Part shown: positions 16,848-25,729 of the stretch, in pieces | Layout of the letters: the number at the start of each line of letters is the position of its first letter | Position numbering within the stretch: the first letter of the stretch is position 1 | Assembly (NCBI GenBank): GCA_965224045.1 | Contig: CBDCYD010000014.1 | Coordinates: 434,001 to 498,000, forward strand | Length of the DNA stretch: 64,000 bases | From: Tectiglobus sp965224045 | Lineage (GTDB): Bacteria > Pseudomonadota > Alphaproteobacteria > Rhizobiales > Hyphomicrobiaceae | Direction: 5' to 3' | Program-made: the position numbers and the translations under genes | The notes under the pieces: generated by a model | Told to the model about the DNA's origin: nothing | What the model saw: only the letters and a program-made list of their open reading frames with translations | Database searches by the model: none

Positions 16848-18575
16848 ATGGCGGAACGCAAGAAGCCGGAGGACCTCAGGTCCCACCGTTGGTTGGGCGT
16901 CAACGATCTGAGGGCGTTCGGCCATCGTTCGCGGCTGCGCCAAATCGGCTATGATCTTGCCGACTGGGACCAGCGCCCGGTGATCGGCATCATCAACACC
17001 TGGAGCGACATCAATCAGTGCCACGCCCACCTGCGCGACCGGGTGGCGGATGTGAAGCGTGGTGTGTTCCAGGCGGGCGGGTTTCCGCTGGAGCTGCCGG
17101 CGATTTCATTGTCCGAACCATTCGTAAAACCGACGACGATGCTCTATCGCAATTTTCTGGCGATGGAGACGGAAGAATTGCTCCGGTCGCATCCGATCGA
17201 CGGTGCGGTGCTGATGGGCGGCTGCGACAAGACCACGCCAGGGCTGGTGATGGGGGCCGTGTCGATGGGCATTCCGGCGATTTTCTGTCCGGCCGGGCCG
17301 ATGCTGAGAGGGCATTGGGCCGGCAAGAGCCTCGGGTCGGGCTCGGATGTCTGGAAATACTGGGACGAGAAGCGGGCCGGCAAGATCACCGAGGCGCAGT
17401 GGGCCGAAATGGAAAACGGCATCGCGCGGTCGTTCGGGACATGCATGACGATGGGCACGGCCGCAACGATGATGGGGATCGCCGAAGCCATGGGGTTGAC
17501 GCTGCCCGGTGCCTCGTCGCTGCCGGCGGCGGACTCGCAACACGTGCGGATGTGTGCGGCGGCCGGGCGGCGGATTGTCGACATGGTGTGGGAGGACCTC
17601 ACGCCGGAACGAATTCTAACGCCGGATGCGATCGAGAACGCGATCACCGTGCACATGGCGATGGGCGGGTCGACCAATGCGATCATTCACGTCATCGCAA
17701 TGGCACGGCGGGCCGGCGTGGCGTTGTCGCTCGAACGGTTTGATCAGATCGGCCGCGATGTTCCGGTGCTGGCCAATATCCGGCCGTCGGGTGAACTGTT
17801 GATGGAGGATTTCTTCTACGCGGGCGGTCTGCCGGCGATGATGAAGATCCTGGGGGACAAGCTCAAGACGGACGCGTTGACGGTCAATGGCCGGACCATC
17901 GGTGACAACATTGCGCAGGCCGAAGTCTACAACGACGATGTGATCCGGCCACTCGACAATCCGATCTACGAAGGCGGCGCGACGGCGGTGCTCAAGGGCA
18001 ACCTGGCGCCGAGGGGCTGCGTGATCAAGCCGTCGGCCGTGGAACCGCGCCTGAGGGAACACCGCGGACGTGCCGTCGTGTTCCGCGACTACAATCACAT
18101 GGCGGCCGAGATCGAGCGCGAAGATTTGGATGTCACGGCGGACGATGTGCTGGTGCTGCAGAATGCCGGACCAAAGGGTGGGCCGGGGATGCCGGAGTGG
18201 GGCATGCTGCCCATTCCGCGCAAGCTGGTGAAGCAGGGCGTGCGCGACATGCTGCGAATCTCGGACGGTCGGATGAGCGGGACGAGCTATGGTGCCTGCA
18301 TCCTGCACGTGACGCCGGAGAGCTTTGTCGGCGGTCCGCTGGCGCTGGTTGAGAGCGGTGACGAGATCGAGGTCAGCGTGTCGAAACGGTCGATCCATCT
18401 CGATATCTCGGATGAGGAAATGGCGCGCCGAAAGGAGGCGTGGCAATCACCGACGCCGCGCTACGAGCGTGGCTACGGGCGCATGTTCCAGGAACACATC
18501 GGCCAGGCCGATGAGGGCTGCGACTTCGACTTCCTCGAAAGCGGGCCGAGCGTACCGGAACCGGAAATCCATTAA
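16848..18575 (+). CDS. IlvD/Edd-family sugar-acid dehydratase (L-arabinonate dehydratase-like)
   Basis: 575 residues of the IlvD/Edd family of [Fe-S] dehydratases, which convert sugar acids to 2-keto-3-deoxy acids or dihydroxy acids to 2-keto acids. The three expected [2Fe-2S] ligands are Cys58 (in INQCHAH), Cys126 (in GGCDKTTPG) and Cys199 (in GTCMTMGTA). The C-terminal SDGRMSGTSYGACILHVTPES motif, with its catalytic serine region, is intact. The SDINQCHAHLRDRVADVKRGV segment and overall length fit the L-arabinonate/pentonate group better than true IlvD. No other pentose genes are adjacent, so the substrate is uncertain. The ATG has AGGAGG upstream. Confidence 0.87.
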   Translation: MAERKKPEDLRSHRWLGVNDLRAFGHRSRLRQIGYDLADWDQRPVIGIINTWSDINQCHAHLRDRVADVKRGVFQAGGFPLELPAISLSEPFVKPTTMLYRNFLAMETEELLRSHPIDGAVLMGGCDKTTPGLVMGAVSMGIPAIFCPAGPMLRGHWAGKSLGSGSDVWKYWDEKRAGKITEAQWAEMENGIARSFGTCMTMGTAATMMGIAEAMGLTLPGASSLPAADSQHVRMCAAAGRRIVDMVWEDLTPERILTPDAIENAITVHMAMGGSTNAIIHVIAMARRAGVALSLERFDQIGRDVPVLANIRPSGELLMEDFFYAGGLPAMMKILGDKLKTDALTVNGRTIGDNIAQAEVYNDDVIRPLDNPIYEGGATAVLKGNLAPRGCVIKPSAVEPRLREHRGRAVVFRDYNHMAAEIEREDLDVTADDVLVLQNAGPKGGPGMPEWGMLPIPRKLVKQGVRDMLRISDGRMSGTSYGACILHVTPESFVGGPLALVESGDEIEVSVSKRSIHLDISDEEMARRKEAWQSPTPRYERGYGRMFQEHIGQADEGCDFDFLESGPSVPEPEIH

Positions 18576-18726
18576 GGATACACACCGTGGGAGATGAAAT
18601 TCATAGCGCCATCCCTTAACACCGGGGCGCGGATGCCGGGCATCGCAAGAAACTTTCCCTTCCTTGCCAGTAATCCCGAAGAGCAAGCCGGTTCGCCGAT
18701 CCTGCCTGATACGGAGGTCTACTGAA

Positions 18727-19407
18727 TTGCGCGATTGGCGGCGACGATCTTGGTGTAGCTTCGTGGTCTTGTTGGCCATCGCGTGGTGCGAGGGCGAGCC
18801 TGCCAGTGCGAGGCAAGGAAAGGACAGGTCATTCCGGGTGCTCTTTGTCGGCAACTCGCATTTGTTCGTGAACAACGTGCCCGAGCGCGTTCGTATACGA
18901 CTGCAAGCCGAACGCGGCGAGACAACTGTTCGTGCGGTGACGCAGGGGGGTGCGCGACTGATCAGCTTCACCTACCGAAAGGACGTCCAATCCCTGCTCA
19001 CAGAGCAGCATTGGGACGTGGTTGTCCTGCAGGAAGCATCGGTGTCGTTTCTGGCGGCGACGGGACGAAAGAGCTTTCACGCTGCTGTCAACTGGTTCGC
19101 CCGGCGCGTTTCAAAAGACAGCCGCATCGTCCTTTATCAGACGTGGCCATGGCGGGACGGCAGCCGCTACCTTGCGCGCACGTCGTTCACGTCGGCCGCG
19201 ATGTGGCGGGCCATGCAGCGCGCGTACGCCAAACATGAGGGACGGCTTGATTTGACCATCGCACCGGTCGGGACCTGTTGGGTGAACTCCAAAGCCCGGG
19301 CCAATTTCTATTCGGAGGATGGCAACCATGCGTCCGTCGCCGGGTCGCAGTTCGCGGCCGACGTCATCGCGCGAACGATCTTGCTGGGACGCCGGGTCGG
19401 TTGTTGA
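18727..19407 (+). CDS. Exported SGNH-hydrolase-like protein
   Basis: 226 residues. An N-terminal signal sequence (RRRSW then CSFVVLLAIAWC, ending near ASA) suggests export. Block I is LFVGNSHLFVNNVP, with the candidate catalytic serine at residue 44. Block V is EDGNHAS with Asp198 and His201. Between them are GG (block II, TQGGARL) and a VVVLQEASVSF segment. This is an SGNH-type fold similar to the DUF4886 group; the ester or glycan substrate is unknown. TTG at 18727 is chosen because GGAGG lies nine bases upstream. Another TTG at 18664 lacks this. It lies about 150 bp after the dehydratase. Confidence 0.78.
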   Translation: MRDWRRRSWCSFVVLLAIAWCEGEPASARQGKDRSFRVLFVGNSHLFVNNVPERVRIRLQAERGETTVRAVTQGGARLISFTYRKDVQSLLTEQHWDVVVLQEASVSFLAATGRKSFHAAVNWFARRVSKDSRIVLYQTWPWRDGSRYLARTSFTSAAMWRAMQRAYAKHEGRLDLTIAPVGTCWVNSKARANFYSEDGNHASVAGSQFAADVIARTILLGRRVGC

Positions 19408-19536
19408 GGTCGCCACGCGTGTCCTTGCCGGCGCGTGGCCTTCTGCCGGGTTCTCTCCGTGTCATGTTGCTCGAGGCTTACGGCTTTGCGATTGCGCACG
19501 GCTCGGCTAGAACGTTTCAGGTTTAGCTGGAACCGT

Positions 19537-19598
19537 CCCACTCCCCCGCCCGGCCGCCCATGCAATCGTGGTTTTGGGCGGCCGGGCGGGGGAGTGGG
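19537..19598. repeat. Perfect 24-bp inverted repeat (long GC hairpin)
   Basis: The arms 19537-19560 and 19575-19598 are exact reverse complements, with a 14-base loop. It lies 130 bp after the SGNH hydrolase gene and before the FAH-family gene. There is no T-run on either side. Such a stable stem could end transcription, block 3' exonucleases, or be a repeat family member. Confidence 0.9.
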
Positions 19599-19612
19599 CA
19601 GGCGGTGTGATT

Positions 19613-19625
19613 CCGCCTAAGGCGG
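19613..19625. repeat. REP-like palindrome
   Basis: CCGCC-TAA-GGCGG, flanked by ATT on the left and GAATGAGC on the right. It resembles the dispersed GTCATTCCCGC...GCGGGAAT-type palindromes and the element at 13704-13721. It lies just after the 24-bp inverted repeat. Confidence 0.45.
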
Positions 19626-19669
19626 GAATGAGCTAGAACGGCTCGAACGTGGCAACCAGGATTGCTCTT

Positions 19670-20353
19670 ATGGCCTACATCTTCGATCCACCGCCGCAAC
19701 CGGCGCTGCCCCTTGGCGGGGATGACAAGCTGTTTCCCGTGCATCGCATCTATTGCGTCGGGCGCAACTATGCCGAGCACACGCGCGAGATGGGACACGA
19801 TCCCGACAAGGAGCCGCCGTTCTTTTTCCAGAAGAACCCGGACAACCTGTTGCTCGATGGCGCCTTTCCCTACCCGATGGCCTCTGAAGATGTGCATTGG
19901 GAAATCGAAATGGTGGCGGCGCTCAAGTCCGGCGGCACCAACATCGCGGAAGCGGCGGCGCTGGACCATGTCTTCGGCTATGGCGTGGCACTGGACATGA
20001 CGCGGCGTGATCTGCAGGGCGTTGCCAAGAAGATGGGCCGGCCGTGGGAAGTGGGGAAGGCGTTCGAGAAATCGGCGCCGTGCACGGCGCTGGTCGCTGC
20101 GGACAGGATCGGGCATCCGGACAAGGGGGCGATCTGGCTGGACGTCAACGGAACGCGGCGGCAGGAAGGCGATCTCGCGCAGATGATCTGGAGCGTGCCC
20201 GAGCAAATCGCGTACCTGTCGACGCTGTTTGAACTGCGGGCGGGCGACCTGATCCTGACCGGGACGCCGGCCGGTGTCGGCGCCGTGCAGCGCGGTGATA
20301 TCCTCAAAGGGCATGTCGACGGGTTGCCGGAGTTGAACGTCAAGGTGGTCTAG
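19670..20353 (+). CDS. Fumarylacetoacetate-hydrolase-family protein (fumarylpyruvate hydrolase-like)
   Basis: 227 residues. The N-terminal segment LFPVHRIYCVGRNYAEHTREMG, then PPFFFQKNPDNLL, and the metal-binding acidic residues in DVHWEIEMVAAL and FGYGVALDMTRRDLQ are hallmarks of the FAH superfamily; the short form is closest to fumarylpyruvate hydrolase. GDLILTGTPAGVGAVQRGD is the family C-terminal motif. The family cleaves C-C bonds of acylpyruvates at the end of aromatic-ring degradation, or decarboxylates oxaloacetate. ATG at 19670 (MAYIFDPPP) is the typical start. It is followed by two acetyltransferase genes in the same direction. Confidence 0.88.
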   Translation: MAYIFDPPPQPALPLGGDDKLFPVHRIYCVGRNYAEHTREMGHDPDKEPPFFFQKNPDNLLLDGAFPYPMASEDVHWEIEMVAALKSGGTNIAEAAALDHVFGYGVALDMTRRDLQGVAKKMGRPWEVGKAFEKSAPCTALVAADRIGHPDKGAIWLDVNGTRRQEGDLAQMIWSVPEQIAYLSTLFELRAGDLILTGTPAGVGAVQRGDILKGHVDGLPELNVKVV

Positions 20354-20380
20354 CTGTCAGCCTGTGCGAGAGTGGACGGG

Positions 20381-20851
20381 ATGATGAGCGACGACACGGA
20401 CGTTTTGTTTCGCCGGGCCGAGGAGGAAGACCTTCCCGCAATCGTCATGCTGCTCGCAGACGATGTCCTCGGGGCCTCGCGCGAGGATGCAGGCATGCCG
20501 CCGGCCGAACCTTATGTTCGCGCCTTTGCCGATATCCGGCGGGACCGGAATCAGTTTCTCGCAGTCGCCGAAATTTCAGGGGCCGTTGTCGGTGTCCTTC
20601 AGCTCAGCTTCATACCCGGGCTATCGCGCATGGGGGCTTGGCGCGGCCAGATCGAATCCGTTCGGATCGGCTCCTCGATGCGGGGATCCGGTCTGGGAGA
20701 GCGGATGTTTGAATGGGCGATTGAGACGTGCCGTTCGCGTGGGTGCAGTCTGGTGCAGCTGACGACCGACAAGGGGCGGCCCGATGCGCATCGCTTCTAC
20801 GAAAAGCTTGGCTTTGTTGCCACGCACGAGGGCTACAAGCTGCAGCTTTGA
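20381..20851 (+). CDS. GNAT-family N-acetyltransferase
   Basis: 156 residues. The GNAT fold is evident: LFRRAEEEDLPAIVMLLADD, QFLAVAEISGAVVGVLQLSFIPGLSR, the acetyl-CoA loop VRIGSSMRGSGLGERMFEWAI, and RGCSLVQLTTDKGRPDAHRFYEKLGF with the C-terminal DAHRFYEKLGF motif. Two adjacent ATG codons (20381, 20384) could both serve as start; the first is listed. It starts 27 bp after the FAH-family gene. The substrate is unknown. Confidence 0.9.
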   Translation: MMSDDTDVLFRRAEEEDLPAIVMLLADDVLGASREDAGMPPAEPYVRAFADIRRDRNQFLAVAEISGAVVGVLQLSFIPGLSRMGAWRGQIESVRIGSSMRGSGLGERMFEWAIETCRSRGCSLVQLTTDKGRPDAHRFYEKLGFVATHEGYKLQL

Positions 20852-20881
20852 GCTCGAAAACGTATTGGGGACCAATTCGTC

Positions 20882-21352
20882 ATGATCGTACGCGTGGCTG
20901 TTGCCGGCGATGCCGACAAGGTGGCTGAACTGAATGGCCTCGTTCACGCCCGGCACGTTGCCGCGTTACCTTGGCTGTTCAAGCCCGAAGGGCTCAGCGC
21001 AAAGGCCAGCCTGGACCTGATCGAAAGTGAGAAGGCCATTGTCTGCGTGGCCGAGGCCGATCGTGAAGTTGCGGGCTACATCTATGCCGAGCTTCGCGCG
21101 GTTCCCGAAACGGAACTCAAGCTCGCGTACCGCAGCATGCATGTGCATCACCTGAGTGTCGCCGAGCGGTTTCACAAGAGCGGTGTCGGACGCGCGCTGG
21201 TCGATCATGTCGTGGACCTGGCGCGGCATCAGGACGTACGCGTCGTGACGTCGTCACATTGGACATTCAATCGCGAGTCGGCGGCGTTCTTTGCTGCCCT
21301 GGGGTTCGAGCAATATCACGCGGGAGTGTGGCGCGAACTGTCGTCAGGATGA
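20882..21352 (+). CDS. GNAT-family N-acetyltransferase
   Basis: 156 residues, a second GNAT next to the first. Features: VRVAVAGDADKVAELNGLVHARHV, the central EADREVAGYIYAELRAVPE, the acetyl-CoA loop VAERFHKSGVGRALVDHVVDLA (with V-x-x-x-x-x-x-G-V-G), and WTFNRESAAFFAALGFEQYH. It is only weakly similar to the preceding acetyltransferase, so a recent duplication is unlikely. Its last 9 bp overlap the end of the convergent alpha/beta hydrolase gene. The substrate is unknown. Confidence 0.88.
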   Translation: MIVRVAVAGDADKVAELNGLVHARHVAALPWLFKPEGLSAKASLDLIESEKAIVCVAEADREVAGYIYAELRAVPETELKLAYRSMHVHHLSVAERFHKSGVGRALVDHVVDLARHQDVRVVTSSHWTFNRESAAFFAALGFEQYHAGVWRELSSG

Positions 21353-22123
21353 CGCGGCAGGATCGTCTGCAAGAAATCTCGTCATGACCGAAGCAACCGT
21401 TGCCGGTGCTTCAACCGGTGCCATGTGTGCCAGGCCTTCAAGCAGGTGCGCCTTGGCGTTCGGGATATCGCCGGCGAGGGTGCGCATCATGGCAGGTGTC
21501 GAGCCGGTGTCGTGTTCGCCAGTGGTGACCAGCGTGCGGCACGAGATTTCATGAGCGAAATCGGCGAGATCGCCGTCGGCGGTTGCGAACATGCGATAGG
21601 CCTTGAGGAATTCCACCGGGTCGTTGCGTTCGAGACGCTGGCGGACCGCATCGATGACTTCCGGGCGGGCTTGTCGAAACGGTTCGGTGAACCAACGTGT
21701 GAGCGCTGACTCTATATTGCTTGTCGGTCCGTCCTGTTCGGCCTGATGCAGGCGGGCCGCAACGCGCTCGCGCTCCGCTGCTGAGCGGCGGTGAACGCCG
21801 CACATCAGGATCAGGTCGGAAATGCGCCCGGGCCGCTCGCGGGCTGCGTGCTGCGCGATCATGGCGCCCATCGAGAAGCCGCACAGTGAAAAGGTGTCAT
21901 GGTCAAGCGCGTCGGCTTCGCGCCAAAGCTGGCCGGTGAACTGCGCCAGCGTTGCCGGGTCCTCAAGAGGCGGTGCCACACCGTGGCCGAGCAGGTCGTA
22001 GGCAAGCACCGTGTGTGTCTGCTCCAGGTGGGCTGCCAGCCCGCGCCACATGGTGTGGTCGAGGCCGACGCCGTGCAGCAACACGAGGAGCGGGCCGTTT
22101 CCCGTTACAAAGCGGGTCATCAT
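21344..22123 (-). CDS. Alpha/beta hydrolase
   Basis: 259 residues with the alpha/beta-hydrolase fold. The oxyanion-hole strand is LLVLLHGVGLDHTMW, the nucleophile elbow is FSLCGFSMGAMIA (G-x-S-x-G), an acid follows in TTGEHDTGSTP, and the catalytic His is in LEGLAHMAPVEAP. The type resembles 3-oxoadipate enol-lactonase/RutD-like hydrolases. The ATG overlaps the stop of the luciferase-like gene by 4 bp, so the two are translationally coupled. It likely hydrolyses the product of that monooxygenase. Confidence 0.88.
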   Translation of the reverse strand: MMTRFVTGNGPLLVLLHGVGLDHTMWRGLAAHLEQTHTVLAYDLLGHGVAPPLEDPATLAQFTGQLWREADALDHDTFSLCGFSMGAMIAQHAARERPGRISDLILMCGVHRRSAAERERVAARLHQAEQDGPTSNIESALTRWFTEPFRQARPEVIDAVRQRLERNDPVEFLKAYRMFATADGDLADFAHEISCRTLVTTGEHDTGSTPAMMRTLAGDIPNAKAHLLEGLAHMAPVEAPATVASVMTRFLADDPAASS

Positions 22124-23181
22124 ACGTGATCCTTTTGGTTTGGGCCCGCAAACGCCGGCATGACCTCGCGAATGAAAAGCTCGAGCGATTTCTTCTTGGC
22201 GGCAAACGTCATGCCCGAGTCGAGCCAGATGCTGAACTCGTCAAATCCGAGGGCCTCGTAGGCCTGCAAACGCGAGATGACCTCGGCAGGTGTGCCGACA
22301 ACGAGATTGGCGCGCACGTTTTCGGTGCTGAACTGGTCCATGGCCGCACGTTCTTCGTCGGAGAGCGGCTTGAGGCGACCGGCGCTAATCTCACGCTTAT
22401 TCTGAAACCAAGTGGCGAAGTCACAATAAAAGCGGCTCAACTGCTCGGTGCCGGCGGCCAATTCATCCTCGGTCTCGGCGACGTAGAGGTGGCGGAGCAG
22501 CATGAACTGCGGACGCTGCGTGACGCCCGATGCAACCAGCGCCGTGGAAAAGCGTTCAGCCAATGTCTCAACTTCTTGGTCACCCAGCCAGAGCGGCGTG
22601 ACCTGAATGTTGCACTGATTGGCCATGGCGAAGTCGAACGATGCCGGATCGCGGGCTGCAATCCAGACCGGGATGTCGCCGGGACTATCCGGCTTGGGGA
22701 TCGCAGTCGTCGGTGGAAACGACCAGAATTTGCCCTCGCGGGTGTAGTCGCCGGCCCAGAGGCCGCGCAGGGCGGGGACGATCTCGCGCAACTTTTCGCC
22801 GGCATCCTTGGCGTCGATGCCTTCACCGACGCGTTCGTACTCATAGCTATAGGCGCCGCGCGCGATGCCCAGCTCGAGGCGATGGCCGGTGATCATGTCG
22901 GCCATGGCCGCTTCCCCGGCGAGGCGGATCGGATGCCAGAACGGGGCGACGATGGTGCCGGTGCCCAGCCGGACGTGCTCGGTCTGGCGGGCGAGATCGA
23001 TCAGCGTGTGAAACGGGTTCGGCGCAATCGTGAAGTCCATGCCGTGGTGTTCGCCGGTCCAGAGAGTGCAAAATCCGCCGCGGTCGGCCATTTGGCAAAG
23101 TTGGATGAACTCGCGATACATTTGCGGATAGTTCCCGCAGGTGGCGGAGCGCTCCATGTGGGCAAAGAGCGAGAACCTCAT
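22120..23181 (-). CDS. LLM-class flavin-dependent monooxygenase (bacterial luciferase-like)
   Basis: 353 residues of the luciferase-like monooxygenase family, which use reduced FMN and oxygen supplied by a separate reductase. Features: MRFSLFAHMERSA at the start, WTGEHHGMDFTIAPNPFHTL, VRLGTGTIVAPFWHPIRLAGEAAMADMITGHRLELGIARGAYSYEYERVG (the typical second barrel region), and the C-terminal LVVGTPAEVISRLQAYEALGFDEFSIW. It is not RutA or an SsuD homologue by its motifs. It is the first gene of a coupled pair with the alpha/beta hydrolase. The substrate is not predictable. Confidence 0.88.
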   Translation of the reverse strand: MRFSLFAHMERSATCGNYPQMYREFIQLCQMADRGGFCTLWTGEHHGMDFTIAPNPFHTLIDLARQTEHVRLGTGTIVAPFWHPIRLAGEAAMADMITGHRLELGIARGAYSYEYERVGEGIDAKDAGEKLREIVPALRGLWAGDYTREGKFWSFPPTTAIPKPDSPGDIPVWIAARDPASFDFAMANQCNIQVTPLWLGDQEVETLAERFSTALVASGVTQRPQFMLLRHLYVAETEDELAAGTEQLSRFYCDFATWFQNKREISAGRLKPLSDEERAAMDQFSTENVRANLVVGTPAEVISRLQAYEALGFDEFSIWLDSGMTFAAKKKSLELFIREVMPAFAGPNQKDHV

Positions 23182-23477
23182 GGCCGGCCTCCCTCACTCG
23201 GGTTCGCATTCGAGCCTACAGTGGCGTTACGGCGCCTGTGAAGCGCGCCATCAGCGACAGACGAGATGGTGAATGGTGAATGGGCGGGAGGTGGCGAGAC
23301 GTTCGCGGCGGTGGTTTTCAAACGATCAGTCATGATCGCCCTCCAGTGCAAGTTTCCAGAAGACGACACACACCGTTTGCGCTCACTGCGTGTCCACTTG
23401 AGCCTGTCCTACGTTGCCACGGGGCAGGCCATTGTCAAGCGGCTTTGCGTGGGATTTGTTGCGGCAGTTCGGGCTTG

Positions 23478-24320
23478 TCAGTCGGTGAGGAATTCCCGGA
23501 GCGCGGCGTTATAGGCCTGCGGCTGTTCGTACATCACCCAGTGGCCGGCATCGTCGATGATCTGGTGTTCGAGTTCGGGATGGTGCAGCGCGAGACGTTC
23601 GAGGCAGGCTGCGACGTCGGGCACGGCGATGACGTCATTGCGGCCCCAGATCGTCTTGAGCGGGACGGCGACGTCGGCAAGGCCGTCACGTATATCGGTC
23701 GAGCCGGCAAACCCGCGAGAGCGGAAGCGTGCCTTGGCGATGTTGATCGCCTGCAGCTCAATTGCCTCATCATCGATGTGTGCCGGGTCGTGAAACATCA
23801 GGATCTCGAGGACGCCGCGATGGACTTCGCGACGTTCCGCTTCGGTCATGGCGCTGTGTTCTTTGGGAAACGGGCGCATGTTCGGGCGGCCGAGACCAAG
23901 GGCTGCGCAGCCGGTGATGATCATGCCGGTGAGGTGATCGTTCAGGTGCCGGGCAGCCAGAGTGCCGACGTGGCAGCCGAAGGAAAAGCCGACGAGGTGC
24001 GCCTTGCGGTCCGGGGCGAAAAACTGGCGAAAGCCCGTGACGACAGCGTCGGCGCACGACTGGGGATTGTGGGGCGGTGCCGGCATGGCGCTGTCGCCGA
24101 GCCCGGGGATGTCGATCGCCCAGACCTCGTAGTCGTCCTTGAGGGCTGGAATGGTCCTGATCCAATGCGTCCAGGAACCGGAGCCGCCGTGCAGCAGAAC
24201 AACCCGCGGGCGGTTCTGGTCAGCCTCGCCCCAGCGCCGCCAGACCAGCGTACCGTCGCCGCACGGTGTTTCGAAGCGGGTGGCCTCGGCATCGAGTTGG
24301 TGCATGCGGCGCAGTGGCAT
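23478..24320 (-). CDS. Alpha/beta hydrolase
   Basis: 280 residues. The oxyanion strand is VVLLHGGSGSWTHWI, the nucleophile elbow is AHLVGFSFGCHVG (G-F-S-F-G), an acid is seen in TIWGRNDVIAVPD, and the C-terminal His is in IIDDAGHWVMYEQP, where GHW resembles meta-cleavage product hydrolases and haloperoxidase-like members. ATG at 24320 is preceded by GGAG nine bases upstream. ATG at 24341 would add seven residues. It lies about 300 bp upstream of the luciferase-like gene on the same strand and is divergent from the amidohydrolase gene. Confidence 0.87.
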   Translation of the reverse strand: MPLRRMHQLDAEATRFETPCGDGTLVWRRWGEADQNRPRVVLLHGGSGSWTHWIRTIPALKDDYEVWAIDIPGLGDSAMPAPPHNPQSCADAVVTGFRQFFAPDRKAHLVGFSFGCHVGTLAARHLNDHLTGMIITGCAALGLGRPNMRPFPKEHSAMTEAERREVHRGVLEILMFHDPAHIDDEAIELQAINIAKARFRSRGFAGSTDIRDGLADVAVPLKTIWGRNDVIAVPDVAACLERLALHHPELEHQIIDDAGHWVMYEQPQAYNAALREFLTD

Positions 24321-24476
24321 CGTCGGGCTCCGGTCTGTCATCGAGAGCTTTGTTGCGGTCTCAGCAGAGGCGATACAAACTGCGCCTGGCAATGACAATG
24401 GGCCAAGACGTCGTGGCGGCTCAGCAGCAGTGTGCAAATCGAATTTGATCGAGCGGTCTCAAGTGAAGGAAGAACG

Positions 24477-25724
24477 ATGCGTCCGGACAGCAATCTAAAG
24501 ATTAACGGCGAGCGCTTGTGGTCGAGCCTGATGGAGATGGCGCAGATCGGTGCAACGCCCAAAGGTGGCGTCAGGCGACTTACGCTGACCGATCTCGATC
24601 GACAGTCCCGGGACCTGTTCAAGTCGTGGTGCGAAGATGCCGGCTGCACGGTTGCCGTCGACAAGATGGGCACGATGTTCGCCCGCCGGGAGGGGGCAGA
24701 TCCGTCGCTACCGCCGGTGATGATCGGCAGCCATCTCGATTCACAACCGACCGGAGGCAAGTTCGACGGTGCGCTCGGCGTACTGGCGGCATTGGAGGTG
24801 GTGCGAACTCTGAAAGACCTGGACATCAAGACCAAGCATGCGATCGAGGTGGTGAACTTTACCAACGAGGAGGGCTCGCGGTTTGCACCGGCAATGGTGG
24901 CGTCGGGCGTGTTTGCCGGCGCGTTCGATCTCGACTTTGCCTATTCGCGCGAGGATGCGGACGGGCTCAAGCTGGGCGATGAGCTTGCGCGGATCGGTTA
25001 TGTCGGGGACCAGGAGGTCGGCGGGCGGGACGTGCATGCCTTCTTCGAGGTCCATATCGAGCAGGGTCCAATCCTGGAGGAAGCCGAAATCGATATTGGT
25101 GTGGTCACGCATGCCAACGGGCAGCGTTGGTACGAGATCACGTTAATCGGTGTCGAGAGCCATGCCGGGCCGACGCCGATGGCGCGGCGCAAGGATGCGC
25201 TGGTGGCCGCTGCCGCCGTGATCGAGCGGATCAACAAGATCGGCTGGGATTTCCAACCGCATGCCTGCGCGACGTGCGGGATGATCGAGTCCTATCCCAA
25301 TTCGCGCAACGTGATTCCCGGGCGCGTGTTTCTGACTGTCGACATTCGCCATCCGTTCAGTGACCGGCTGGCGGACATGGACAAAGCCGTCCGCGATGGC
25401 GCAGCTGAGATCTGCGAGCGGATGGGGATCGAGTGCAAGCTCGATCAGATCTTCGAGTTTCCGGCGGTGGCTTTCGACGATGCGTGTATCGCGGCTGTGC
25501 GGAATGCGGCCGAAAAGCTCGGGTTTTCACATCAAGAGATCACGTCGGCGGCCGGCCACGACGCCGTCTACATGGCGCGGGTCGCGCCGACGTCAATGAT
25601 CTTCACGCCTTGCATCGACGGAATTTCTCACAACGAGGCCGAAGATATGACCAAGGAGTGGGCGGCAGCCGGCGGCAGCGTGCTGCTGCATGCCGCGCTG
25701 GAGCGGGCAGAGGTCATCGGGTGA
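24477..25724 (+). CDS. M20/M28-type Zn amidohydrolase (N-carbamoyl-L-amino acid hydrolase / allantoate amidohydrolase family)
   Basis: 415 residues. The two-metal site is visible in GSHLDSQPTGGKFDGALGVL, FTNEEGSRFAP and HIEQGPILEE, with a final GISHNEAED histidine. The dimerisation domain contains YEITLIGVESHAGPTPMARRKDAL. These enzymes hydrolyse N-carbamoyl-amino acids, ureidoglycine-type compounds or beta-ureidopropionate. ATG at 24477 has AAGGAAG upstream. It is divergent from an alpha/beta-hydrolase gene, and the two share a 156-bp promoter region. No hydantoinase gene is adjacent, so the exact substrate is open. Confidence 0.9.
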   Translation: MRPDSNLKINGERLWSSLMEMAQIGATPKGGVRRLTLTDLDRQSRDLFKSWCEDAGCTVAVDKMGTMFARREGADPSLPPVMIGSHLDSQPTGGKFDGALGVLAALEVVRTLKDLDIKTKHAIEVVNFTNEEGSRFAPAMVASGVFAGAFDLDFAYSREDADGLKLGDELARIGYVGDQEVGGRDVHAFFEVHIEQGPILEEAEIDIGVVTHANGQRWYEITLIGVESHAGPTPMARRKDALVAAAAVIERINKIGWDFQPHACATCGMIESYPNSRNVIPGRVFLTVDIRHPFSDRLADMDKAVRDGAAEICERMGIECKLDQIFEFPAVAFDDACIAAVRNAAEKLGFSHQEITSAAGHDAVYMARVAPTSMIFTPCIDGISHNEAEDMTKEWAAAGGSVLLHAALERAEVIG

Positions 25725-25729
25725 GCGGC

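Noticed and set aside
21952..23241. 429-codon plus-strand open frame
   Set aside because: It covers the luciferase-like monooxygenase and alpha/beta hydrolase genes in antisense and matches no protein I know.
22120..25724. Rut pyrimidine degradation operon
   Set aside because: A luciferase-like monooxygenase and alpha/beta hydrolase occur, but the monooxygenase lacks RutA motifs and rutB/C/E/F are absent.
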